Below, piece by piece: positions 1 through 8,393 of a stretch of DNA of 11,387 bases. Made by a program: the position numbers and the translations under genes. Under the pieces are notes generated by a model, which made no database searches, was not told the origin of the DNA, and worked only from the letters and a program-made list of their open reading frames with translations. Every line of letters begins with the position of its first letter. Within the stretch, counting starts at the first letter, position 1. This stretch comes from an uncultured bacterium (GTDB taxonomy: Bacteria; Patescibacteriota; Gracilibacteria; BD1-5; UBA6164): NCBI GenBank assembly GCA_947311335.1, contig CAMZKR010000072.1, positions 1 through 11,387 of the forward strand, given 5' to 3'.

Positions 1-72
1 CAAAAAGATATCTATATTATTCTTCAAAAGTTTTATCAACATTGATATAAAGCATTATTTAAAATTAAATAA
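1..72 (+). CDS. Possible 3' end of an unidentified gene (left edge)
   Basis: Reading frame 1 is open from the window edge to TAA at 70-72 and gives 23 residues ending in KALFKIK, with one TGA read as glycine. A gene ending here would be convergent with tgt, whose stop lies 38 bases further right. Frame 2 is also open, to about position 100. On the minus strand, an ATG at 42-40 opens a 14-codon frame running off the edge. The sequence alone does not decide between them, and nothing suggests a function. Confidence 0.25.
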
Positions 73-112
73 ATTTAATTATTTAGATAAATTTATATAA
101 ATATATTTTTTT
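71..112. terminator. Weak all-AT hairpin downstream of tgt
   Basis: AAATTTA (71-77) and TAAATTT (88-94) form a 7-bp stem without any G or C, followed on the plus strand by a T-rich tract (104-112). It lies between the end of tgt (minus strand) and the possible plus-strand gene end at 72. In sequence this AT-rich such a stem can arise by chance, so terminator function is only a guess. Confidence 0.2.
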
Positions 113-1283
113 AAAAATAGTTATAAAAAAAATCTTTTTTAAAATTTTTAAAATTATTCATTAAAATGGCTTGTCTTGCTTTTTTTGCTAAATTTATTAA
201 AAAATATAAATTATGATAACTAATAAATTGCATTCATAGCATTTCTTTTTCTATTATTAGATGTCTTAAATATCCTTTGCTATAATTTTGACAAATTTTA
301 CAATTACATTTTTTATCTAAAGGAGAATTATCCAACTTATATTTATTATTTTTTAATTTTATATTTCAATTATTTGAGAAGGCAGTTCAGTGTCTTCATA
401 TTCTAGTAGGTAAAACACAATCAAACATATCTATTCATCTATCTATTGCTTCTAATAAATCTTCAGGAGTTCCTACTCACATTAAATATCTTGGTTTATT
501 TTTTGGTAAATTTTTATTCATTATTTCTAAAATTCTATACATATCATTTTTAGATTCTCAAACGGATAATCATCAAATAGCAAATCAATAACAATTTAAT
601 TTTCAAATAAATTTTGCACTTTCTATTCTTAAGTTATCATATATAACTCATTGCACGATAGGGAATAAAGCTTGTATATATTCTCATTTTTCTTTCCTTT
701 TTTTATTATTTTTTTCTACTTGTTTCAAACTTCTTATTGCCCAGTTATGAGTTCTATTCATTGCTTTTCTTGCATATTCTTTACTACTATTTCAAGGAGC
801 ACATTCATCAAAAGCCATTATTATGTCAGCTCAAAGATTATTTTGTATATCCATAACTTTCTCAGGAGTAAAAAAATGTTTACTTCAATCTATATAACTT
901 CTAAAATATACTCAATTTTCAGTTATTTTTACTAATGATTTTTCATCTATATCAGTCTCGGTTGAGACTGTTCTCTTTAAATTACCTAAAGAGAATACTT
1001 GAAATCATCAACTATCTGTTAATATGGGTTTATGATAGTTCTGAAATTTATGAACTCATCAAAAACTTTTTATAATTTCATCTCAAGGTCTTAAATAAAG
1101 ATGATAAGTATTATTTAAAATTATTTCAGCTCATATTTCATTTAAATCTTCTTTAGAAATTCATTTTACAGTTGCTTTTGTTCATACAGGCATAAAAATA
1201 GGAGTTCTAAAAGAACCATGTTCAGTAAAAAACTCTCATGCTCTAGCTTTATTATCAATATTTTCTAAATTAAATTCAAACAT
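111..1283 (-). CDS. tgt: tRNA-guanine transglycosylase (Tgt)
   Basis: 390 aa with TGA read as Gly. Bacterial Tgt exchanges guanine-34 of GUN-anticodon tRNAs for the queuosine precursor preQ1. The whole family signature is visible: LTDSGGFQVFSLG at 88-100 with general-base Asp90; AFDEC at 157-161; GGLSVGE at 237-243; and DMFDCVLPTR at 285-294, with the likely nucleophile Asp288. The zinc site is Cys326, Cys328, Cys331 and His357, with the family's usual 26-residue step from the last Cys to the His. Length is normal. It is the last gene of the rseP-HD-tgt operon, starting 6 bases after the HD gene stop, with no Shine-Dalgarno sequence. At the VQGG-type site Val213 replaces the common Gly; variation there is tolerated in the family. 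No other queuosine gene is in the window, so preQ1 may be salvaged or made elsewhere. Confidence 0.97.
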
Positions 1284-1289
1284 TGTAAT

Positions 1290-1874
1290 TTAAGATTTCT
1301 TTTTTAAATTTTTTAAATTTTCTATCTTTTTTTTATTTCTTTCTTTTTGTTGAGTTTTTGTGAAATATTTATGATTGTGTAGTAATTCAATTGATGCATG
1401 TATCCAATCTGGATCTTTAATTTTTATTTTTTTAATAGTCTCAATTTCATGTTTTAATATTTCTCATTTTTTAAAAAAATCATTTCTTCATAAGTTATCT
1501 AAATCAGCATCTTTTATTATTTTATCTAATATAGTTTTCGGTTTTAATTTGATAGATGTTTTTAATATAAGATTTTTTACCTTTTTTATTCTGTCTTCAG
1601 GATATAAAATTGATTCTAAAAAATCTTTAGCAATTCTTGCTCAAAATTTTTCATTATTTTCATATCAAACTATAAATCATGTATCATGAAATAATGCAGC
1701 AATAGCAAGTATTTCTATTTCCACATTATCTAATAATTCTTTTTTTCATAAATATATAACCCTTTCCATAACTTCAAGAGCATGTTCATAATGATGATAA
1801 TAATATTTATCTAGTGGTAAAAGTATGGAGTTTACATATTTTTTTACTATTTTTATTGTTTCTGAATTTTTCAT
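1290..1874 (-). CDS. HD-domain metal-dependent phosphohydrolase family protein
   Basis: 194 aa, cytoplasmic, with no signal peptide or membrane segment. The HD-superfamily metal ligands are in order: His31 (in YEHALEV), the His63-Asp64 pair (ALFHDTG), and the C-terminal Asp in DADLDNLG (Asp122 or Asp124). Such small single-domain HD proteins hydrolyse phosphate esters, often of nucleotides; this sequence does not reveal the substrate. The last 25 or so residues are very rich in Lys and could bind nucleic acid. The gene lies 8 bases after the rseP stop and 6 before the tgt start, so the three are almost certainly co-transcribed. The ATG is preceded by an A/T-only stretch without a Shine-Dalgarno. 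A (p)ppGpp hydrolase seems less likely because the extended motifs of that family are not visible. Confidence 0.88.
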
Positions 1875-1882
1875 ATTTATTT

Positions 1883-3238
1883 TTAATCTATTATTATTTT
1901 TACTATATCATTATATGCTATAATTAAACTTAATGCAATTAAAAATATAAAAAATAATGCATGAATAAATCATTCTATACTTTGATTTATTCATTCTTTT
2001 CAAGATACATTTTTTATAATAGAATTTATTAAAATAAAAATAAATCTTCATCAATCAAGGGCTGGAATTGGGAGAAGATTAAAAACTCATAGATTTATAC
2101 TTATTATAGCAGTTAATATTATTATAAAAACAATTCATGCAGGAATAGAATTTGTTATAAAATTCACAAGTCAAATAGGTCAACTTACTTGTGCGATAGC
2201 TTCTTGTCTTTCTTTTGGAATTTTTGGATTAAATACTTTTTTTCATAATGTATATAAAGCTTTTAATGTAAGTAGAGATTGATTATAAGTTTCATAAAAT
2301 CAATATTTTATAGAATCAACTAAACCATATTTATATTTAAAATTTTTATTTAGTTCAATATTTTCTCAAATATAAGTTCATATTTTTCAATTACTTCAAA
2401 CTTTTAAATTAATCTCAAAAACTTCTTTTTCTGTACATCCACATCATTTTTTATAATTCGGATTATTTTTATATCACTTTAAGTTAATTTTTTTTCAAGA
2501 ATTATTTTGTACTATTTTAATCATATCTTCTGGAAAAAACAATTTCTTATTATTTATTTTTACCAAAAACATTCATTTTTTTAATCATGCTTTTTCTGCT
2601 ATACTGTCCTTTAGGGGGGTGATAAGTAATCATTCTTTTTTAACTAATAATCATGATTTTAAAGATTGTTCAAAATTTGGAATTATTTTTAAATCTAGAT
2701 TTGTTTGAATTTTTGTATTTATTCAAATAGGTTTCACTCAAATAAAAAATAAAATAGAAAATATTATTGAAGCAAATAAAAAATTCATAAAAACTCAGGC
2801 AAGTATAATTATTGATTGTTGTAAAGCAGGTTTTTTATTTAAATTATAACTAGCATCTTTTTTCTTTATAAGTTTTTTCAATTCATTTATTTCTTCTTTT
2901 CTTAATTTCTTTTTATTTTTATTAAATATATTTACATTATTTTTAATGTCTTTTTTTAATTTTTTATATTTATATATTTTTCATTTATCATTATATAATT
3001 TTAAAATTATTTGATTTTCTCAAGCTAATTTAACAAAACCTCATAAAGGAAGCCAGTTTAGACTGTATAAAGTTCAAGCTTTATCTTTTCAAAGTTTTTT
3101 AGCTCTAGGAGGAATACCAAGTCAAAATTCTTCAACTTTAACTCAAAAATATCTTGCAGCTTTAAAATGACCAAATTCATGAATTAATACAATTATAGAA
3201 AATAATATTATAGCAATGATTATTCAAATTATTATCAT
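1883..3238 (-). CDS. rseP: RseP/S2P-family site-2 intramembrane metalloprotease (M50)
   Basis: 451 aa. Zinc-dependent protease that cuts membrane proteins within the bilayer, classically anti-sigma factors or leftover signal peptides. The HEFGH zinc motif at 20-24 sits in the first membrane segment (about 2-22). The second metal motif is in NLLPIPALDGGRF, Asp395, in a late membrane helix. Other membrane segments are at about 141-166, 365-390 and 425-441. A PDZ domain spans roughly 205-300 (SIAEKAGLKKGMFLVKING-type core). Two oddities: a Lys/Asn-rich insert at 77-136 between the catalytic segment and the second membrane helix, and a Cys-Gly-Cys pair (266-268) in the PDZ region. First gene of the operon with the HD protein and tgt. 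A weak AGG lies a few bases before the ATG. The leader is probably over 100 bases and contains two inverted repeats. Confidence 0.96.
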
Positions 3239-3280
3239 ATAACCTATTTTAATTAAAATAAATGTTTTTTGTATTTTATT

Positions 3281-3315
3281 ACCTTTAAAATTGTATTTTT
3301 TAGATATTTAAAGGT
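3281..3315. repeat. 9-bp inverted repeat in the rseP leader
   Basis: ACCTTTAAA (3281-3289) and TTTAAAGGT (3307-3315) are exact reverse complements separated by 17 bases. On the plus strand the second arm runs into TTTTTATTT, so the element could act as an intrinsic terminator stopping transcription antisense to rseP before it enters the giant gene. In the rseP leader it would instead be an RNA hairpin about 40 bases upstream of the start. Neither role is shown. Confidence 0.4.
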
Positions 3316-3331
3316 TTTTATTTAATAAGAA

Positions 3332-3351
3332 ATTCTAAACTTGTTTAGAAT
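3332..3351. repeat. Perfect 9+9 dyad near the putative rseP transcription start
   Basis: ATTCTAAAC (3332-3340) and GTTTAGAAT (3343-3351) are exact reverse complements around a 2-base centre. The minus-strand TATAAT at 3364-3359 ends 7 bases away, which puts a possible rseP operon start inside or next to the dyad. That position suits an operator. The 2-base centre is too small for a normal RNA hairpin loop, favouring a protein-binding site. Similar ATTC...GAAT dyads occur at 8271-8303, 9446-9472 and 9515-9535. Confidence 0.4.
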
Positions 3352-3403
3352 AACAAAAATTATATTATTGTTTTTCTTTAAAAATAAAAGTTTGGTTTCA
3401 AAT

Positions 3404-3432
3404 TTTGCATTTATTTTTAATTATAGTATAAT
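3404..3432 (+). promoter_or_regulatory. Candidate promoter of the giant gene
   Basis: TATAAT at 3427-3432 is a perfect -10 match. A weak -35 (TTTGCA, 3404-3409, four of six matches) is 17 bases upstream. Transcription would begin near 3439, leaving a leader of about 24 bases before the ATG at 3463. In sequence this AT-rich, chance -10 matches are common; spacing and position are the main support. Confidence 0.4.
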
Positions 3433-3462
3433 CTAAATAAATTATATTATAAAACATTTTTT

Positions 3463-6400
3463 ATGTCTGAGTTAAATTCTAACAACAATGAAGTTGAACA
3501 AAAAGAAAAAAAAAATAGTATAAAAGAGAAAGAAAGTTTAGAATCTAAATTGATAAAGGGATTTATATGAAGTAAAGTAAAATGAATAAAAAATAGAAAA
3601 AACAAAGTGAACTTTGTAAATGATATAATGTCAGCTAATATTATTACTTCTGCAATGAAAAAAGAACTGCAGAATTATGGAAATGAATATAGTGAATTTG
3701 ATGAATTAGACTATGATAAAATAAATATAAATAAACTACAAAGAGAAACAAGAACTACTTTTATTGAAATAGTTAATAAAAAAGAAAGATTAAAAGAAAT
3801 TTTTTTAAAAGATTATGATTTAACTCAGAAAAATTATGATTCTTTTTTAAAAAAAAGAATTGATAAATTGGAAGAAGATGATTTAAAAAAATTGGGAGAT
3901 TCTCAAAAATTAAGAAAGACTTTTATTGAAGATATTTATTGAAAAAATAAAATACCAAAAACAAGAGATTTTTTAAAATCTTTAAAAAATTTAGATTTTT
4001 CAAAAAGAATTGAATCAAAGTTAAAAAAAATAGAATGAGAAGAATATGATGATTTAGTAGATTTAGCAAATAGATTTTCATTAGAAAAGAAATTAGATGC
4101 TATAGATATTGTAACATTGTTTGAAATAGGGTTTTTTACTATGGAAGAAAAAAAAGATATAGTAAAAACTTTTTTACCAAATATAGACTTAAGAAAAGCT
4201 AAAGAACTTTGAATAATTACTCAAACTCAATTAGAACAATATAAATATAATTATGTAAAATATAATTTTTTTGATAATAAAAATATTTCAAATCAAGATA
4301 TAATTTTTATTGCTAATAAACTTAATAATGAAGATATAAAAGTATCTATTGAAAAAATACTTTCAAATGATTCTTATTTTGATATTATTATAAAAGATTC
4401 TAATTTATGATATAAAATTGGGCAAAATATATTTCAAGATGTAGAAAAGGGAGTAAAAGAAAAAGAAATTTTACAAGAGAAAAAAGATGTCGAAAAAACT
4501 TGAAAAGATTTAAAATGATTTCAAAAACAATTAAGTAAACATCAAGTAGTTGTTAATCCTGAAAAATTCCAAGATGGAAATGTTATTATTATAGATACTT
4601 ATGAAGTAGTAGAATGAGAATGATGAAAAAATAATATAGAAACTACTTTTTATTGGGATATAAAAAATGCTTGAGATAAAACAGCTAAAGTAGATCTTAT
4701 AAACAAAGGACAAGATGTTTATAATTCAAGTTCAGATTTATTTTCAAGGAACTATAAAACAATATTAGATTTTGTAGAAAAATGAAATATAAAAACTTGA
4801 ATAAAAGTAAAGCAATTTGAAATTATAACAAAAGATGAATTAAGAAAAAAAATAGATTCTGGGCAATTAAAAGAAAATGTAAATGAGCTTGAATTAAAAG
4901 ATAGTGATTATAATAAAAATGAAAAAACTAGATTAAAAAAAGAATTGTTAGAAAGAAAAAAAGAATTATTAAGTAAGTGAGTAAAAGAGGATAAATTAAA
5001 AGAAGATTCAAAGTATTGAGTATTATTAAAAGAATTTGATGAACTAGATGAATATAATCTTAGATATCTAGAAAAAACAATAAATGAAGAAGTGGACCCT
5101 GATTGAAAAGATTTTTGAATAAAGGATAATGTAGTATTTAATACAAAAGATTGAGAAGTTTTTTCTATACATCATATAAATCCTATAACTAATGAAATTA
5201 TAGTATGATCAGCAATAAATTGAAAAGCAGAAACACCTATTTCTTTTCAAACTTTTTTTAAATTATTTAAAGAAAAAGAATGTAAAAGAAAATCAATAGC
5301 AACAAATTTTTGAGAGTTATTTGATTCTGTTTCTTGAAAATTAGATTGATGGAAAAATTTTAAATTAAAATGAAATAAAATTCAAAAGGAAAAAACAGAA
5401 CATAATATAAGCTATGATTATCTAGTTTCAAAAGAAGGTGAAGAAGTTATAAGGATAGATGATATATTATGATGAAATGTAAGAATAACTCCTTGATTTT
5501 ATAAAGAAAAAAATAAAAAAGATGAAAAGACATGAAAAAGTAAATGAAAAAAGAAAATATACTCTATGGATAAAAACTCTTTTATGATCTCAGTTTGAGC
5601 TTTAGAATATTTTATTAAAAAAAAGTGATTAATTCCAAGATCAATAGATGAAGAAAAAGATATAAAAAATGACAATATAAAATCACCAAAACAACATGGA
5701 TCTTTTTGGTCAAAACTTTTTGATCAACATTTTAGTGTATGGGAATTAATATCTTGATGAAAACTTTGGATTGAATCAATAGAAAATTATTTAAAAGAAT
5801 GAAATGAAGAACATGCAGCTATGTTTGCATCAAGCACTCTTTGAAAATTTTTACCTGATGAACTTAAAAAAGATTTAAAAACAAGAGTTGAAACAGCTTG
5901 AAAAAAAAGGATGGATGATTATGTACAAAAATTAAGAGATGTAGATAGTTATGTTGCTACAGGTATGATAGAAGACCGGTTATTAAATAAAAACACTCCA
6001 CAACAAAAATTAGAAGCTGCCGCTCTTTTTATGATGGAAAAATATGGAACACTTTTTGCAAAATGACCTTTATATAAATATAAAGGTGGTATGCTTTGGT
6101 ATAAAGCATTTGGCTGAGTTGTTGATGATGTTTTATATAAACAACAACAAAAAGAACACGAAGATTTTTGAGTAAATTTTATAGAAGACCATTTAGTTTT
6201 TATGCTTATTAAAAAACAATGTTGAAAGGATTGATATACAAATGAAATAAGTTGAAAAAATATAAAAAGAAGAACAAGATTACATAAAGAATATAAAGCA
6301 GTAAGAAATAAAGCAAAAGAAGAAGAATGGGCAAAAGGAAAAGAAGATGCTGGTAGTCATAGAAATATTTGAGCTAGACTTCGTTATGCTATGTGAGAAT

Positions 6401-7572
6401 TGGAATCATGAACTTATCCAAATGCAATTTGAGCACTTGAATCTATATTTTGAAAATGATGAGATTATACAATAATAAATGCTTTACCTATTATTATGTC
6501 TTTTTCTTGAATTGCATATGAAATGGATCAAGAAGTTTTAGATAAGCTTAAAAATAGGATTTTGTGAACATGAAAGATGTTACCAATTTCTGGTCTTCTT
6601 TCATATACAGCACATATAGATACATTAAATAACACGATATTAGAGTTATCTAAAGATTTAGAAGAATTACAACCAGATTGTGCTTGAATGTCAAAAATGG
6701 CAAAAGAAATTTTTAGTCATATATGAGATAAAAATCATAATTGAAAAGAAGATTTTAGCTCATTGGCTCAGTGGAATGAAAAAGTAAAAATAAAGAAAAC
6801 AGTAGAATTTTATGATAAATATTGGGAATATTTAACATGAGCTTTAAATCAGTTAAATACATGAGAACATAAAACAGCAAAAACAAATAAGATATTACAA
6901 TTAAAAAAAGATGAACCGTGAAAGCAAATATATGGTGAATATTTAAGTTTATTTTGAGAAATGGTTGACCAATTATGAACTTATACAGATGAAGGAGCTA
7001 TGATGACAGCTGTGCCAGGGTTATGAACTTCTTGAATAGATGTATATAAGGCAACTAAAGAAGTACTTTATCAAGATCAATGATGAGGTTTTAGAAATAA
7101 AAAGATTTGACCAATGATGTGGAAAGAAATATATACTCAAATGGATGCTATTATAAGATGAGATATTGTTTATGTTGAATGAAATCTAGAAGCTGATAAA
7201 AAAGCTAAAGCAAAAATATTAAAAAACATGCTTAGATGACTTTTATGATGATTCCTTGAAGCTCATTGAACAAGAAATGTTATATTCTTTTCTTTAAATA
7301 AACCAACTTCTCCTTTTGGTTCTAGATTTAATAGATGGTGAATAAAAACAAAAGAAATAGCATCATATAAAATATCTTCAGAAAGAATGCTTGATGAAAC
7401 AGATGTAGATGCTAATAATTTACTTGATAAATATGTAAAAAATATGCTTGAATGAATAGATTGTACTTGAATAGCGGTAAATGATATAATACAAGAAACA
7501 GAAAATAAAGTAGATTTAATTTCATCTGATAATAAAATAGCAGATGATTATGAAGAAAAAAAAGCTGCTTAA
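3463..7572 (+). CDS. Very large (1369 aa) soluble protein of unknown function
   Basis: I do not recognise this protein. It is one uninterrupted 1370-codon frame only if TGA is Gly. There is no signal peptide or clear membrane helix, so it is probably cytoplasmic. The first 50 residues are polar and Lys/Glu-rich. Residues 50-320 look helical and charged; 322-359 and 486-545 look like coiled coils. Three stretches look beta-rich, at about 362-467, 547-606 (NVVFNTKDGEVFSI, ending in SFQTFFKLFKE) and 647-726, suggesting related small modules. From about 745 to the end it is helical, with aromatic and glycine-rich conserved-looking patches (FWSKLFDQ; GGGFRNKKIGPMMW near 1207; FGSRFNRW near 1290). 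DKNHNGKED at 1089-1097 resembles a calcium-binding loop. No Shine-Dalgarno; ATG 3463 is the only sensible start, just downstream of a good -10. Monocistronic, convergent with the pilin gene. The reading frame is secure; the function is not known. Confidence 0.92.
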
Positions 7573-7592
7573 ATAAAAATTAATTTTTATTT
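7571..7592. terminator. Perfect 22-base palindrome over two convergent stop codons
   Basis: The 22 bases are an exact palindrome (11+11, A/T only) centred between 7581 and 7582. It includes the last two bases of the giant gene's TAA (7570-7572) and the whole pilin stop (7582-7580). As RNA, each strand would fold into the same A-rich/U-rich stem with a following U-rich tract, so it may be a bidirectional terminator. The stem has no G or C and would be weak. Confidence 0.4.
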
Positions 7593-8218
7593 TTCCAGTT
7601 AGTTAGGATTGTTTTTAATTTAACTTTATGTGCTATTTTTGAAGATGAATCATCCCATTGAACTAAACTAATTATTTCCATTTTTTCATCATTTGAATTT
7701 ATTGTTGCTCCAGAAGTGTTTATATAATTAACTATTATTTCCCTAGTAAAAATAGGAATTATAGGAGTTCAAAGTCATCAACTTTGAGTATAAAATCAAC
7801 TAGCAGTTTTATAAATTTTATATTCATTTCTATAATTTGAATTAGTAAAATCACTATTTATAATAGTTCAAGTTCATAATATCCGTTTATTATTGGTATC
7901 TTTATATATTATATAATGTCAATTATTTGCGATATCTGTCCCAGTTCAATTATTTGCTATACAATTATTATTATAATTAAGAGTATTCCAACAATTTTTA
8001 TAATCCGCGGCAAACATAATCCAATTAGTATTTCTAATATTAGAAAATCATTCTATTCATTCCTTAGCCATTTGTATAGCAGATATTCTAAGTTCTGTTG
8101 TTTGTGCTAATTTTGAAGAAGAAAAATAAACTTTGTAAGCTCATACTATTCATACAGAGACAATCATCATAACTACAAGAGATTCTACTATTGATGTTCA
8201 GAAAATAGATTTTTTCAT
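7580..8218 (-). CDS. Type IV prepilin-like minor pilin (PilV-type)
   Basis: 212 aa. The N-terminus is a type III signal: a short basic leader MKKSIFG, a cleavage-site Gly7, then TSIVESLVVMMIVSVGIVGA with Glu12, the invariant Glu5 of the mature pilin. The hydrophobic helix spans about 9-28. The following stretch AIQMAKEGIEGFSNIRNTNW (47-66) closely resembles PilV/GspI-like pilins common in CPR genomes. A C-terminal beta-rich head carries Cys76 and Cys86, which could form a disulfide once outside the cell. Pilins like this are processed by PilD peptidase and added to a pilus assembled by PilB/PilC; none of those genes is here, so it is an orphan in this window. Its start is an A/T-only context without Shine-Dalgarno. 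Convergent with the giant gene, divergent from rlmN. It could equally be a type II secretion pseudopilin. Confidence 0.87.
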
Positions 8219-8234
8219 ATTATATATTTTATAT

Positions 8235-8252
8235 ATTGTAGTTAACTATAAT
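8235..8252. promoter_or_regulatory. Near-palindrome centred on GTTAAC upstream of the pilin gene
   Basis: TAGTTAACTA (8239-8248) is a perfect palindrome, and the 18 bases around it are symmetric except for one mismatched pair. It lies 17 to 34 bases upstream of the pilin ATG, in -10/operator territory on the minus strand, where TATAGT or TACAAT could serve as the -10. Candidate operator; no regulator is identified. Confidence 0.3.
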
Positions 8253-8270
8253 ATATATTTTTTTAAAAAA

Positions 8271-8303
8271 ATTCAAAACTTTTTGTTTTACAAAGTTTTG
8301 AAT
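8271..8303 (-). terminator. 12-bp-stem inverted repeat, terminator-like on the minus strand
   Basis: ATTCAAAACTTT (8271-8282) and AAAGTTTTGAAT (8292-8303) are exact reverse complements around a 9-base loop. Read on the minus strand, the stem is followed at once by a run of T (8270 downward), the form of an intrinsic terminator or attenuator located upstream of the pilin gene. Read on the plus strand, it ends four bases before a TATAAT (8307-8312) and could be an operator for rlmN. It is the strongest inverted repeat outside the secD terminator. Confidence 0.5.
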
Positions 8304-8306
8304 TTG

Positions 8307-8312
8307 TATAAT
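8307..8312 (+). promoter_or_regulatory. Candidate -10 box upstream of rlmN
   Basis: TATAAT, preceded by TTTG, with only a poor -35 (TTGTTT at 8283-8288, 18 bases upstream). It lies directly downstream of the 12-bp-stem dyad. The leader to the rlmN ATG would be about 75 bases. Support is limited to the consensus match and position. Confidence 0.33.
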
Positions 8313-8393
8313 ATATTAATAAATAGTCTTAAGGAATGTTTGAAAAGCTATTTGATTTTTACAAAACAATAAATTTTATTATTAATTTTTTAA

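Larger units (their letters stand above)
3239..3462. other. Divergent intergenic region between rseP and the giant gene
   Basis: 224 bases without a supported gene. It holds the rseP 5' leader, two inverted repeats (3281-3315 and 3332-3351), a minus-strand TATAAT (3364 to 3359) that could be the -10 of the rseP operon, and the plus-strand promoter candidate at 3404-3432. I saw no tRNA or recognised riboswitch. Confidence 0.6.

Noticed and set aside
672..935. Short plus-strand frames inside tgt and the HD gene (also 1375-1689)
   Set aside because: Both are antisense to genes with clear family motifs and have low-complexity Phe/Ser/Ile-rich translations typical of reversed AT-rich coding sequence.
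3607..3942. 111-residue plus-strand ORF as a separate gene
   Set aside because: It is only the piece of the giant gene between two in-frame TGA codons, which are glycine here.
4531..4713. Short minus-strand ORF, and a similar plus-strand ORF at 7916-8110
   Set aside because: Antisense to the giant gene and to the pilin gene respectively, with no motif or start signal.
5173..5211. HNH-nuclease-like HHINPITNE in the giant protein
   Set aside because: Only the HH dipeptide resembles the motif. The surrounding residues fit a beta hairpin, and the downstream His/Asn ligands of the HNH fold are not found.
3463..7572. Giant gene as a decayed pseudogene full of TGA stops, or TGA as tryptophan
   Set aside because: TGA aligns to invariant glycines in SecD, RlmN, Tgt and RseP, while Trp positions use TGG. 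TAA and TAG do not interrupt the frame.
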